Assembly: GCA_052387255.1 (NCBI GenBank)
Contig: JBQTJI010000005.1
Span: 1-64,000, forward strand
Source: JBBQXK01 sp052387255
Lineage (GTDB): Bacteria; Pseudomonadota; Alphaproteobacteria; Rhodobacterales; Rhodobacteraceae
DNA: 64,000 bases
Reading direction: 5' to 3'
The notes beneath the pieces were generated by a model. That model made no database searches and was not told the DNA's origin. It saw only the letters and a program-made list of their open reading frames with translations. Position numbers and translations under genes: made by a program. This document shows, piece after piece, positions 42,144 through 50,591 of the stretch. Numbering within the stretch: the stretch's first letter is position 1; every line of letters starts with the position of its first letter.

Positions 42144-43031
42144 TCAGCCCGGCCAGGGCAGCAGGTACAAAGGATGGCTGATCCAGCGGATCGCGTCGTA
42201 GTTCATGAACTGCCCCACCGCGATCAGCACCATCAGCCCGCCCCAGAAAACCCCCGACAGGACCAGCCACAGATACGACAGCCGGGCAGGGGTGCGGTCG
42301 CCTCGGCAGATGCGGGCCGCACGGTGGCGCAGGAACCACAGCGCGGCAAAGCCATAGGCGGCGGCGGACAGATGGAACAGGTCGGCGATCCCGGCCTGTT
42401 CCGGCGCGGGCAGGGTGGCAAAGCCGGGCACCATTTCCTCGATGAACACCGGCAGGGCAGCAAGGCCAAACAGCGGCATCGCCGCCATGACCGACATGAG
42501 CGCCAGCAGGACCCCCCGCCACCCGGCCCCCCGCGCCAGGTGCAGGATGCGGCGCAGGTCCAGGAAGGCGGCCAGCCGACCCTGTGATGCCGAGCGCACC
42601 ATGGCATAGGGCAGCAAGGTCAGCAGCGGCAGCGCCAGCACCGTGCCTGCCAGGAACACCGCAGGCCCGACCCCGGCCTGCTCGTACCCCTTGTTGAACG
42701 AATTTTCCCACCCGGCCCACCAGGCCCCGAGCCACAGCAGCGTGAAGGGCAGGGTCCAGATCGCCAGCCCCGCCAGCGTCCGCACCCCTGCGCTGATGTT
42801 GGCCCCGAGGCCCCCCAGCAGCCGCACGACAGCCCCGCTGCCGCGCGGCCCCATCACCCAGCCGGGCCGGGCCCCGCCATGGTGGACTGCCGCCATCCAC
42901 CGCGTGATCCACCCCAGGGCGAGAACTGACGTGACCGGCGTTGCGCACAAGAGCCCGCCGATGGCCAGGTCGAGCAGCCCGCGCAGCGCCCGCCCCAGAC
43001 GCGACGGGGCCAGCGAGACGGTCGCCGTCAT
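42144..43031 (-). CDS. Multi-pass membrane protein, DUF4013-like
   Basis: The 295-residue protein has six or so membrane segments (LAIGGLLCATPVTSVLALGWI, IWTLPFTLLWLGAWWAGW, VFLAGTVLALPLLTLLPYAM, GVLLALMSVMAAMPLFGLAAL, AYGFAALWFL, VLSGVFWGGLMVLIAVGQFM). It resembles the DUF4013 group of membrane proteins; no function is known. Its ATG overlaps the stop of the upstream phosphatase-fold gene (ATGA), so the two are an operon. Its stop abuts the stop of the converging OmpA-family gene. Confidence 0.6.
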   Translation of the reverse strand: MTATVSLAPSRLGRALRGLLDLAIGGLLCATPVTSVLALGWITRWMAAVHHGGARPGWVMGPRGSGAVVRLLGGLGANISAGVRTLAGLAIWTLPFTLLWLGAWWAGWENSFNKGYEQAGVGPAVFLAGTVLALPLLTLLPYAMVRSASQGRLAAFLDLRRILHLARGAGWRGVLLALMSVMAAMPLFGLAALPVFIEEMVPGFATLPAPEQAGIADLFHLSAAAYGFAALWFLRHRAARICRGDRTPARLSYLWLVLSGVFWGGLMVLIAVGQFMNYDAIRWISHPLYLLPWPG

Positions 43032-44179
43032 GCCAGCACCGCCAGGGCGTCGCCTTCGGAGCGGCCCGCGCGGAACCCCATCAGGGCGGCAATCGTCGGC
43101 GCGATGGCGGACTGGTCGGCAGGCCGGTCCAGCACCCGGCCTTTCGCCACGCCGGGGCCTGCGAGCACCGCCCAGACCTCACGCGCGCTTGCGGTGTTGA
43201 AATGGTGCTGGAACGGGACGCCCATCAGGGGGTTGGCATCGCGTCCGCAATCGGGTGTCACCACGACCACGGTGTTTTCGCGGTAGAACGGCAAGCTGTC
43301 CATTGCCCCCACGATCTGGCGCAGCCCGTCGTCGATGATCTGGATCGCGCGCGTGTAATGGCTCGGGTTGCCCCAGTGGACATAGTCGGTGTCCTGATAG
43401 TTCACCATCATCAGCCGCGGCTGCAGTGTGGCCATCGCTTCCAGCGCCAGGGCGGTCAGCAGCCGGTCGCCGCGCGCATTGCGGAACCCGTCATCCCCGT
43501 GCCGCGCGCGCCAGCGTTCCCAGAATGCCGTGACCTCGGGCGACTGGTCCGCCTGCATGGCGCGGGGATCGGCGGTCTTCAGGCGGTCAAGCTCGGCGGC
43601 GGCGGCCAGCAGGCGATCCTCGGGCAGGTGCCCCTCGCGCAGGATCTCGGCGAACTTGTACAGCTTGAAGCGATACAGGCTCAGCATCTCGGCCCGGACG
43701 GTGATGCCGTAGTGGTCGTGGACGCCGTAGGTGAAGAACTCTTCCTGCGGGCGGTCCTCGCCGTTGACCAGCAGCGCCTGGTGGCTGGGGATGCGATAGG
43801 TGTCGCGCAGATATTCGAACAGCGTCGGCTCCACCGGTTCCAGCCGGTCCGACAGCACCGCAGACCCCGCATCGCGATAGGCCAGATAGCGCCCGGTCAG
43901 CAGGTTCAGCGTCCCTTCGGCGTGGCTGGTCTCGACCCCGTCCAGTTGCGCGATGGTCATGTCGGGCACATAGGCCCCGCGCGGGATCAGGTCGTGCGCC
44001 AGGAACGGGGCATAGGTCGTGGCCGCCTGAACCGTCTCGGCCCGCCGCACCCCGCCGCCGAAGCGCACGAGGATGACGTTCGGCCCGGGGTAGTCGGCGC
44101 GCGCCGCGCGGGGCAGGGCCGTGGCCAGGGCCGCGGCGGCCAGTCCTGCGTGGAAACTGCGACGGTCGATGGCATCCAT
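43028..44179 (-). CDS. Alkaline-phosphatase-superfamily protein with Tat leader
   Basis: A 383-residue protein that starts with a twin-arginine leader (IDRRSFHAGLAAAALATALP, cleavage near ARA) and is likely exported. The body has the superfamily metal-site pattern: PNVILVRFGGGVRR at the start, VNYQDTDYVHWGNPSHY (Asp/His ligands) near 255, NTVVVVTPDCGRD near 300 and FQHHFNT. This resembles sulfatase/phosphodiesterase-type proteins. The usual nucleophile Ser/Thr is not evident, since the first metal site reads GGGVRR. Coupled to the membrane protein downstream. Confidence 0.65.
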   Translation of the reverse strand: MDAIDRRSFHAGLAAAALATALPRAARADYPGPNVILVRFGGGVRRAETVQAATTYAPFLAHDLIPRGAYVPDMTIAQLDGVETSHAEGTLNLLTGRYLAYRDAGSAVLSDRLEPVEPTLFEYLRDTYRIPSHQALLVNGEDRPQEEFFTYGVHDHYGITVRAEMLSLYRFKLYKFAEILREGHLPEDRLLAAAAELDRLKTADPRAMQADQSPEVTAFWERWRARHGDDGFRNARGDRLLTALALEAMATLQPRLMMVNYQDTDYVHWGNPSHYTRAIQIIDDGLRQIVGAMDSLPFYRENTVVVVTPDCGRDANPLMGVPFQHHFNTASAREVWAVLAGPGVAKGRVLDRPADQSAIAPTIAALMGFRAGRSEGDALAVLA

Positions 44180-44252
44180 GTGCGCGGCCCTTGCGTGATC
44201 GCGCGAATGTTACCATGCGGCGCGGCGCGACCGGATCACGAATTGCGGCGTC

Positions 44253-45242
44253 TCAGGCAGGGCTGCGGTGCACCTCGACCGTGATGTGGCTGATGCCGGG
44301 CAAGGCCGACAGCCGGTCGCGATAGACGGCGCAGGGCTGGGGCGCGCCGCTGACCACCGACAGGATCGCGCCGTGGTGGCCGGGGCCAAGCTGCCAGACG
44401 TGCAGGTCGCTGATCCGGTCGCCGCCGGTTTCGATGACGGCGCGGATGGTGCGGATCAGGCCCGGATCGGGCGCGGCATCCACCAGCACCCGCCCCTCGT
44501 CGCGCATCAGGGCCAGGGACCAGCGCGCGATGACCAGCCCGCCGACCAACCCGATCACCGGATCGAGCCAGGGTGCCCCCCAAAGACGGCCCAGCACCAG
44601 CGCACCGATGGCCAGCACCGAGGTCAGCGCATCGGCCATCACGTGCAGGTAGGCCCCGCGCAGGTTGTTGTCGGTGGCAGGGTGGTCGTGGCGGGGGTGG
44701 TCATGGTCATGCGGGTGGTCATAATCGTGGTGCGCATGGCCGTGTCCGTGGTGCCCGTGCGCATGCCCGTGTGCATGCCCGTGGTGCGGGCCGTCGTGCA
44801 GCACCAGGGCGCAGACCAGGTTCATCACCAGCCCCAGGACCGCCACCAGGATTGCCGCGTCATAGTCGATGGCGACCGGCGCAGCCAGGCGCTGCACCGA
44901 TTCCCAGGCGATCAGCAGCGCGATCACCGCCAGCACCACCGCACTGGCAAAGGCCGCAAGGTCCCCCAGTTTGCCCGTGCCAAACCTGAACCGGGGATCG
45001 TCGGCCTGCGTCCGGGCAAAGCGATAGGCCAGGGCGGCGATCATCAGGGCCGAGGCATGGGTGAACATGTGCCAGCCGTCGGCCATCAGGGCGAGCGAGC
45101 CGAACACCGTGCCTGCAACGATTTCGGCCACCATCATCGCCGTGGTGATGGCGACGACGATTCAGGTGCGACGCTCGTTCCGCGCGTGGGCCTCGCCCAG
45201 GTAGAGATGCCGGTGCGATCCGGGCAGGGCGGTGTCGGTCAT
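44253..45242 (-). pseudogene. dmeF: Co/Ni cation diffusion facilitator DmeF, broken by in-frame TGA
   Basis: The frame starts with an ATG overlapping the dmeR stop (ATGA at 45242) and reads 26 codons ending NERRT, then a TGA at 45164-45162. Beyond it the same frame continues, uninterrupted, to 44253 through an ordinary CDF efflux protein: ADGWHMFTHASALMIAALAY, FRFGTGKLGDLAAFASA, a His-rich loop of about 45 residues (HGHAHGHAHGHHGHGH) and a cytosolic domain with SDLHVWQLGPGHHGAIL. In DmeF relatives NERRT is followed by Trp, so TGG to TGA is the likely change. Re-initiation at ATGs near 45137 would lose most of the first helix. Confidence 0.8.
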
Positions 45243-45511
45243 TTCAGGTACCTTCCCACAATGTCGATCAGTTCCGCCGCACGCTGTGCGCGGTCGGGGT
45301 CGGGGTCGGTCGCGGGGTCGCTGACATGGTTGCGGATGTGGTCGGCGATCAGTTCGCCCACCAGCCCGTTGAACGCGCCCCGGACCGAGGCCGCGAGGTT
45401 CAGGATGTCGCCGCAGGGGGCGCGCGCCTCGAGCGCGCGTTCGATGGCCTCGACCTGGCCCTTCAGGCGGCGGATGCGGGCCATCAGGGCGGGGTGGTTG
45501 GTCTGGGTCAT
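45239..45511 (-). CDS. dmeR: CsoR/RcnR-family metal-responsive repressor DmeR
   Basis: A 90-residue all-helical repressor of the RcnR/FrmR family: ALMARIRRLKGQVEAIERAL, then Cys in RAPCGDILN (position ~33), and GELIADHIRNHV with two His. A His near residue 6, one Cys and two His make the N/Cys/His/His set that RcnR and DmeR use for Co/Ni. The ATG lies at the edge of a perfect operator and no Shine-Dalgarno stands at normal distance, so the transcript may be leaderless. Its stop overlaps the dmeF start. Confidence 0.85.
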   Translation of the reverse strand: MTQTNHPALMARIRRLKGQVEAIERALEARAPCGDILNLAASVRGAFNGLVGELIADHIRNHVSDPATDPDPDRAQRAAELIDIVGRYLK

Positions 45512-45531
45512 AGGATAGGGGGGTATCCTAT
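45510..45531 (-). promoter_or_regulatory. DmeR/RcnR-type operator
   Basis: ATAGGATA, six G, then TATCCTAT: a perfect 8-base inverted repeat around a G6 tract (C6 on the coding strand). Inverted A/T-containing arms around a G/C run are the recognition pattern of RcnR/DmeR repressors. The site overlaps the dmeR start codon (45509-45511), implying autorepression of dmeRF. Confidence 0.85.
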
Positions 45532-45544
45532 AACCTTGCCGCCT

Positions 45545-46510
45545 TCAAGGGATGTCGATCTGGCTTTCCTGCCGGTCGACCTCGCCCCCCGCCCGCAGCA
45601 GCACCGCCTCGGCCCGGTACCGCCCGGCCGGCCAGCGCGGACGCTCTGCGATCTTGCGCCCGATGGCCCGAAAGGCGCGGGCCTGGGTGCGGTCGAGCGT
45701 TTCGGTCTGGTCGGCAAAGGGGCCGTCCGGCCCGGTGATCGACAGGCGCAATTCGTCCCCTGCGCGATGCCCGAACAGATGCACCCACAGCACGATGGCC
45801 GGGGAACGGTCGGTCAGGGGCGATGGCGCAAGGCCCTGCTTGATCGCGTCGAAGGCGGGGACCTGGTCGGCAAAACCGATGCCAAGGATGCCGCCGGGCT
45901 GGTACGCGACCGCTTCGGACCACAGCGTCTGCGCCGCGCCGTCCGCCGCGCAGGCACCGGACGGCAGGGCAGGGGCAAAGGGGTCGACGATGGCACCATC
46001 CCTGCGCACCATGAAATGCACATGCGGGAATGCGGCATTGCCGGACTGCCCGACCTGGCCGATCCCCTGGCCCGCCGCCACCTGTTCGCCGGGACGCACG
46101 GTGATCCGGCCCTGGCGCAAGTGGCAATACATCGTCTCCCACCCGCCGCCGTGGTCGATCACCACGCCGTTTCCGCAGTCCTGCCCGGCCGGAAACTGCG
46201 GTTCGGCCCCGGCGGTGGTGACGTCGGCGACACCGTCGCGCACGCGCAGGACCCGACCTGCGGCCGCAGCCAGAACCGGAACCCCCGCCATCATGTCCTG
46301 CGCGGTCGGGACCGCAATGTCGGTGCCGTCGTGGCCGTCATAGGACAGCGGCCCGCAGGTGAAATCGCGCGCGCCGGGGCCGTCGTCGCGATCGGGATAC
46401 TGCTGGATGAAGCAATCGGTTCCCAGGGTGCAACCCACCGGAAACCGCAAGTCAAAGGCCCCCGCTTGCACGGGGGCCCATGTCAGCACGGCAAGAAGGA
46501 ACCCTTTCAC
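45545..46510 (-). CDS. Secreted M23 (LytM-type) metallopeptidase-like protein
   Basis: A 321-residue protein with a Sec leader (KGFLLAVLTWAPVQAGA). The M23 domain has the ligands YDGHDGTDIAVP and PHVHFMVRRDG, with GNGVVIDHGGGWETMYCHL between; four Cys upstream (CTLGTDCF, FTCGPLS, QDCGNG) may form disulfides. C-terminal ~120 residues are an extra beta domain. Its ATG overlaps the clpA stop (ATGA), an unusual coupling of a cell wall enzyme to a cytosolic protease ATPase. Confidence 0.85.
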   Translation of the reverse strand: MKGFLLAVLTWAPVQAGAFDLRFPVGCTLGTDCFIQQYPDRDDGPGARDFTCGPLSYDGHDGTDIAVPTAQDMMAGVPVLAAAAGRVLRVRDGVADVTTAGAEPQFPAGQDCGNGVVIDHGGGWETMYCHLRQGRITVRPGEQVAAGQGIGQVGQSGNAAFPHVHFMVRRDGAIVDPFAPALPSGACAADGAAQTLWSEAVAYQPGGILGIGFADQVPAFDAIKQGLAPSPLTDRSPAIVLWVHLFGHRAGDELRLSITGPDGPFADQTETLDRTQARAFRAIGRKIAERPRWPAGRYRAEAVLLRAGGEVDRQESQIDIP

Positions 46511-48825
46511 CCCGCCGTCAGAAGCGGCGGCTTGGCCTTGGTCAGCGCCGGTTTCTTGGGCTCCTCGATGTCCAGCGCGATGCCGTCGTCCTTCAGGACC
46601 ACACGCACGACGCCTCCTTTCTGCAGCTTGCCGAACAGCAGTTCCTCGGCCAGCGGCTTCTTGATGTGTTCCTGGATCACGCGGCCCAGGGGACGCGCGC
46701 CCATCTTGTCGTCATAGCCCTTTTCGCCCAGCCAGAGAGCCGCCTCGGGGGTCAGCTCGATATGCACGCCCCGGTCCAGAAGCTGCGCCTCCAGCTGCAG
46801 CACGAACTTCTCGACCACCTGCATGATGATCTCCTTGCCAAGCGCGGCAAAGGAAATCACGGCATCCAGACGGTTGCGGAATTCGGGCGTGAACAGGCGT
46901 TCAATGGCTGCCGTATCTTCGCCCGTCCGCCGTTCGCGGCCGAAACCGATGGCCGACTGCGACTGTTCGCGGGCACCTGCATTCGACGTCATGATCAGGA
47001 TCACGTTGCGGAAATCGATCTGACGACCGTTGTGGTCGGTCAGCTTGCCGTGGTCCATCACCTGCAGCAGGATGTTGTAGACGTCCGGGTGCGCCTTTTC
47101 CATCTCGTCCAGCAGCAGCACGCAATGCGGGTGCTGGTCGACGCCGTCGGTCAGCATGCCGCCCTGGTCGAAGCCCACATAGCCGGGGGGCGCGCCGATC
47201 AGCCGCGAAACCGCATGCTTCTCCATGTATTCCGACATGTCGAAGCGGATCAGTTCCACACCCAGCGACAGCGCCAGCTGCTTGGCCACCTCGGTCTTGC
47301 CCACCCCGGTCGGCCCAGCGAACAGGTAGTTGCCGATGGGTTTTTCGGGCTCGCGAAGCCCTGCGCGCGCCAGCTTGATGGCGCTGCACAGCGATTCCAC
47401 CGCCTTGTCCTGCCCGAACACCACCCGTTTCAGCGTCTTTTCCAGGTCACGCAGCGTTTCGGCGTCGTCCTTGCTGACGGTCTTGGGCGGGATGCGCGCG
47501 ATCTTGGCGACGACCGCCTCGATCTCTTTCGTGCCGATGGTCTTCCGCCGCTTGGATTCGGTCACCAGATGCTGCGCCGCGCCCGCCTCGTCGATCACGT
47601 CGATGGCCTTGTCGGGCAGCTTGCGGTCGTGGATGTAGCGTGCGGCCAGTTCGACCGCCGACTTGATCGCATCGGCGGTATAGCGCAGGTCGTGGTGTTC
47701 CTCGAAGTAGGGCTTCAGGCCCATCAGGATCTTGATCGAATCCTCGACCGAGGGTTCGTTCACGTCGATCTTCTGGAAACGCCGCGACAGGGCGCGGTCC
47801 TTTTCGAAGTGCTGGCGGAACTCCTTGTAGGTGGTCGAGCCCATGCAGCGCAGCTTGCCGCCCTGAAGCGCGGGCTTCAGCAGGTTCGACGCGTCCATTG
47901 CGCCGCCCGACGTGGCCCCGGCCCCGATCACGGTGTGGATCTCGTCGATGAACAGGATCGCGTCGGGGTGATCCTCCATCTCCTTGACCACGGCCTTGAG
48001 CCGCTCCTCGAAGTCGCCGCGATAGCGGGTGCCCGCCAGCAGCGCCCCCATGTCGAGCGAAAAGATCGTGGCACCGGCAAGGATCTCGGGCGTCTCGCCC
48101 TTGACGATCTTCCACGCCAGACCTTCGGCAATCGCGGTCTTGCCCACGCCGGGATCGCCCACCAGAAGCGGGTTGTTCTTGCGGCGGCGGCACAGCACCT
48201 GGATGCAGCGCTCGACCTCGGCATCGCGGCCGATCAGGGGGTCCACGTCGCCCTTGCGCGCCTTGAGGTTCAGGTCGACACAGTACTTGGACAGCGCCGA
48301 TTCCTTGGCCTCGCCCGCCTCGGCCTTGGGCGTTTCGGCCGGCTCGTCGGCCCCGGTCACGGGCCGGGTTTCGCCGAACGAGGGGTCCTTGGCCACGCCG
48401 TGTGCGATGAAGTTCACCGCGTCATAGCGCGTCATGTCCTGTTCCTGCAGGAAATAGGCCGCGTTCGATTCGCGTTCGGCAAAGATCGCGACCAGCACGT
48501 TCGCGCCGGTCACCTCGGTGCGGCCCGACGACTGCACATGGATCGCCGCACGCTGGATCACGCGCTGGAAGGCGGCGGTCGGCACCGCCTCGGACCCCTC
48601 GACATCCGTCACCAGGGTCAACAGGTCGTCGTCGATGAAATCGACCAGCGTCTTGCGCAGGTCGGTCAGGTTGACCGAGCACGCCTTCATCACCCGGACG
48701 GCATCGGGTTCGTCGATCAGCGCCAGAAGCAGATGCTCCAGCGTTGCAAGTTCGTGGCGGCGTGCATTGGCCAGGGCCAGCGCGCCATGGATGGCCTGCT
48801 CGAGCGTGGTTGAGAACGATGGCAC
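46507..48825 (-). CDS. clpA: ATP-dependent Clp protease ATP-binding subunit ClpA
   Basis: ClpA unfolds substrates for ClpP, including N-degron proteins delivered by ClpS. The 772-residue protein has the N-domain (LEQAIHGALALANARRHEL), AAA+ domain 1 (GDPGVGKTAIAEGLA near 215, FIDEIHTVIGAG), and domain 2 (GPTGVGKTEVAKQLA near 495, LLDEMEKAHPDVYN). The ClpP-binding loop reads IGFGRERR. No middle domain is present, which separates it from ClpB. The start is GTG behind GGAG. clpS is not adjacent within the window. Confidence 0.95.
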   Translation of the reverse strand: MPSFSTTLEQAIHGALALANARRHELATLEHLLLALIDEPDAVRVMKACSVNLTDLRKTLVDFIDDDLLTLVTDVEGSEAVPTAAFQRVIQRAAIHVQSSGRTEVTGANVLVAIFAERESNAAYFLQEQDMTRYDAVNFIAHGVAKDPSFGETRPVTGADEPAETPKAEAGEAKESALSKYCVDLNLKARKGDVDPLIGRDAEVERCIQVLCRRRKNNPLLVGDPGVGKTAIAEGLAWKIVKGETPEILAGATIFSLDMGALLAGTRYRGDFEERLKAVVKEMEDHPDAILFIDEIHTVIGAGATSGGAMDASNLLKPALQGGKLRCMGSTTYKEFRQHFEKDRALSRRFQKIDVNEPSVEDSIKILMGLKPYFEEHHDLRYTADAIKSAVELAARYIHDRKLPDKAIDVIDEAGAAQHLVTESKRRKTIGTKEIEAVVAKIARIPPKTVSKDDAETLRDLEKTLKRVVFGQDKAVESLCSAIKLARAGLREPEKPIGNYLFAGPTGVGKTEVAKQLALSLGVELIRFDMSEYMEKHAVSRLIGAPPGYVGFDQGGMLTDGVDQHPHCVLLLDEMEKAHPDVYNILLQVMDHGKLTDHNGRQIDFRNVILIMTSNAGAREQSQSAIGFGRERRTGEDTAAIERLFTPEFRNRLDAVISFAALGKEIIMQVVEKFVLQLEAQLLDRGVHIELTPEAALWLGEKGYDDKMGARPLGRVIQEHIKKPLAEELLFGKLQKGGVVRVVLKDDGIALDIEEPKKPALTKAKPPLLTAG

Positions 48826-49001
48826 TTGGTGGTGCTCCTATCCTGCTGATCCTCGGGGCGCGCGCCCTGGCCCAGAACGGATCATGGTCTCGTAGAAATT
48901 AAACTTCGGTGTTCTTCCCCCGGCTTCAAGTGTTTTTTAGGGCGGATCACGTTTTCCGGGGGGTTCGCCGCGATTTTCGCGGACGGGTGTTGCGGGCGGG
49001 T

Positions 49002-49769
49002 TCAGAATTTGTCCTTTGCCGCACGGATCGCGGCAAAAACTTCGGCATCGGGGGCATCGGGAAGGCCCAGGCGGGCCTTCAACGCGGGTTCGGCGGCGCG
49101 CAGAAACGGGTTCGTCGCAAGCTCTTCCGACAGCCGTGACGGCATCGGCAACCGGCCCTCGCGCCGCATCTGGGACAGCCGGTCGATGCGTGACATAAGC
49201 GCGGAATTTTCCGGTTCAAGCGTTGCCGCAAACGCCAGGTTGCCCGTCAGATAGTCATGCCCCGAACCGACCTGCGTTTCGGGCGGCAGGGCCATCAGGC
49301 GGCGCAGCGACTGCCACATCTGCGCGGGCGTCCCTTCGAACAGCCGCCCGCATCCGGCGGCCATCAGGCTGTCGCCCGTGAACACCATGGCTGATGCGGG
49401 AAAGTGAAAGGCGACGTGCCCGACGGTGTGGCCGGACACCTCGATCACATGGCCGGTCCCGGACCCCACGTCGAAGGTCTCGCCCGGCAGCAGTGCCCGG
49501 TCCAGCGCGGGCAGGCGGTGCGCATCCGCCGCTGCACCCCAGACCTGCGCCCCCGTCGCCGACCGCAACGCATCGACGCCCTGGACATGGTCGGCATGGT
49601 GGTGGGTCAGCAGGATGTGCGACAGCCGCCACCCGGTGCGGTCAAGCGCCGCCCGGATCGGCGCGGCGTCGGGCACGTCGATGCAGGCGGTGGCCCCGCT
49701 GGCGGCGTCGTGGACCAGGAAGGCGAAGTTGTCCGTCAGGCAGGGGATGGTCTCGAGCCGCATCGCCAT
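49002..49769 (-). CDS. gloB: Hydroxyacylglutathione hydrolase (glyoxalase II)
   Basis: GloB hydrolyses S-lactoylglutathione to lactate and glutathione. The 255-residue protein has the metal motif THHHADHVQG near residue 55, SGHTVGHVAFHF, FTGDSLMAAGCGRLFEG and GHDYLTGNLAF, then the C-terminal helical domain ending ATNPFLRA. Length is typical. It diverges from a methyltransferase gene. Confidence 0.95.
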   Translation of the reverse strand: MAMRLETIPCLTDNFAFLVHDAASGATACIDVPDAAPIRAALDRTGWRLSHILLTHHHADHVQGVDALRSATGAQVWGAAADAHRLPALDRALLPGETFDVGSGTGHVIEVSGHTVGHVAFHFPASAMVFTGDSLMAAGCGRLFEGTPAQMWQSLRRLMALPPETQVGSGHDYLTGNLAFAATLEPENSALMSRIDRLSQMRREGRLPMPSRLSEELATNPFLRAAEPALKARLGLPDAPDAEVFAAIRAAKDKF

Positions 49770-49832
49770 GGTCTTGGTCCCCTGTCGTCGCTACATTGCG
49801 CGTCAGCTTCACTGGAACCGGACCGAGCCGCA

Positions 49833-50591
49833 ATGCATCTTGATGTGCTGGACCTGCGGAATTTCTATTACCGCACGCAGTTGGGCCGCGTGGCGCAGCG
49901 GGCCATCCGTGACAAGGTGGTGGCGCTGTGGCCTACGGCGACCGGGGAAAACGTGGCAGGCTTCGGCTTTGCCGTGCCGCTCTTGCGGCCCTATCTGGCC
50001 GACGCACGCCGCGTGGTCGCCCTGATGCCCGCGCCGCAGGGGGTGATGCCCTGGCCTGCGGGGATGGAGAACGTGTCGGTCCTGTGCGAGGAAACCCAGT
50101 GGCCGCTGGCGACGGGAAGCGTCGAGAAGCTGGTGCTGATGCATGGCCTTGAAACCTCGGAGCGCCCCAGCCAGGTGCTGGACGAGGCCGCCCGCGTGCT
50201 GGCCCCCGGTGGTCGCGTGCTGTTCATCGTGCCCGCGCGTGCGGGCCTGTGGGCGCGGCGTGACGGCACGCCCTTCGGTTTTGGTCGGCCCTACACGGCG
50301 GCGCAGATGGACGCGCAGCTGCGCCGCCACGGGTTCACCCCCGAGCGCAGCCTGTCGGCGCTGTATGCCCCGCCCGCGCAGGGCCGGTTCTGGCTGCGCA
50401 CCGCCGATTTCTGGGAACGGACGGGCCGCCGCCTGCCCTGGCTGCGCGGCGGCGTGCTGATGGTCGAGGCGTCGAAACAGGTCTATGCCCCCACGCGCGG
50501 CGGCCTGGGCGCGACCGTCCGCCGCCCCTTGCGCGTGCTCGAGGGGGTGGGGGGCGGTGCCATGCCCGAGCCCGCGCGAAGGCTGCGGTGA
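49833..50591 (+). CDS. Class I SAM-dependent methyltransferase
   Basis: A 252-residue protein with a Rossmann-type methyltransferase pattern: VAGFGFAVPLLRPYL in the SAM loop position, then EKLVLMHGLETSERPSQVLDEAARVLAPGGRVLFIVPARAGLWA, a common post-loop arrangement. The substrate is unknown. It lies next to gloB, diverging from it, and ends where the converging Ca-binding gene ends, with their stops directly abutting. Confidence 0.8.
   Translation: MHLDVLDLRNFYYRTQLGRVAQRAIRDKVVALWPTATGENVAGFGFAVPLLRPYLADARRVVALMPAPQGVMPWPAGMENVSVLCEETQWPLATGSVEKLVLMHGLETSERPSQVLDEAARVLAPGGRVLFIVPARAGLWARRDGTPFGFGRPYTAAQMDAQLRRHGFTPERSLSALYAPPAQGRFWLRTADFWERTGRRLPWLRGGVLMVEASKQVYAPTRGGLGATVRRPLRVLEGVGGGAMPEPARRLR

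Noticed and set aside
44253..45242. TGA in dmeF as a selenocysteine codon
   Set aside because: Relatives have Trp at this place, CDF transporters are not selenoproteins, and no bacterial SECIS-like hairpin is evident just behind the codon.
48968..48982. Hairpin CCGCGATTTTCGCGG behind gloB as a terminator
   Set aside because: The stem has only six pairs and no T-tract follows in the gloB direction.
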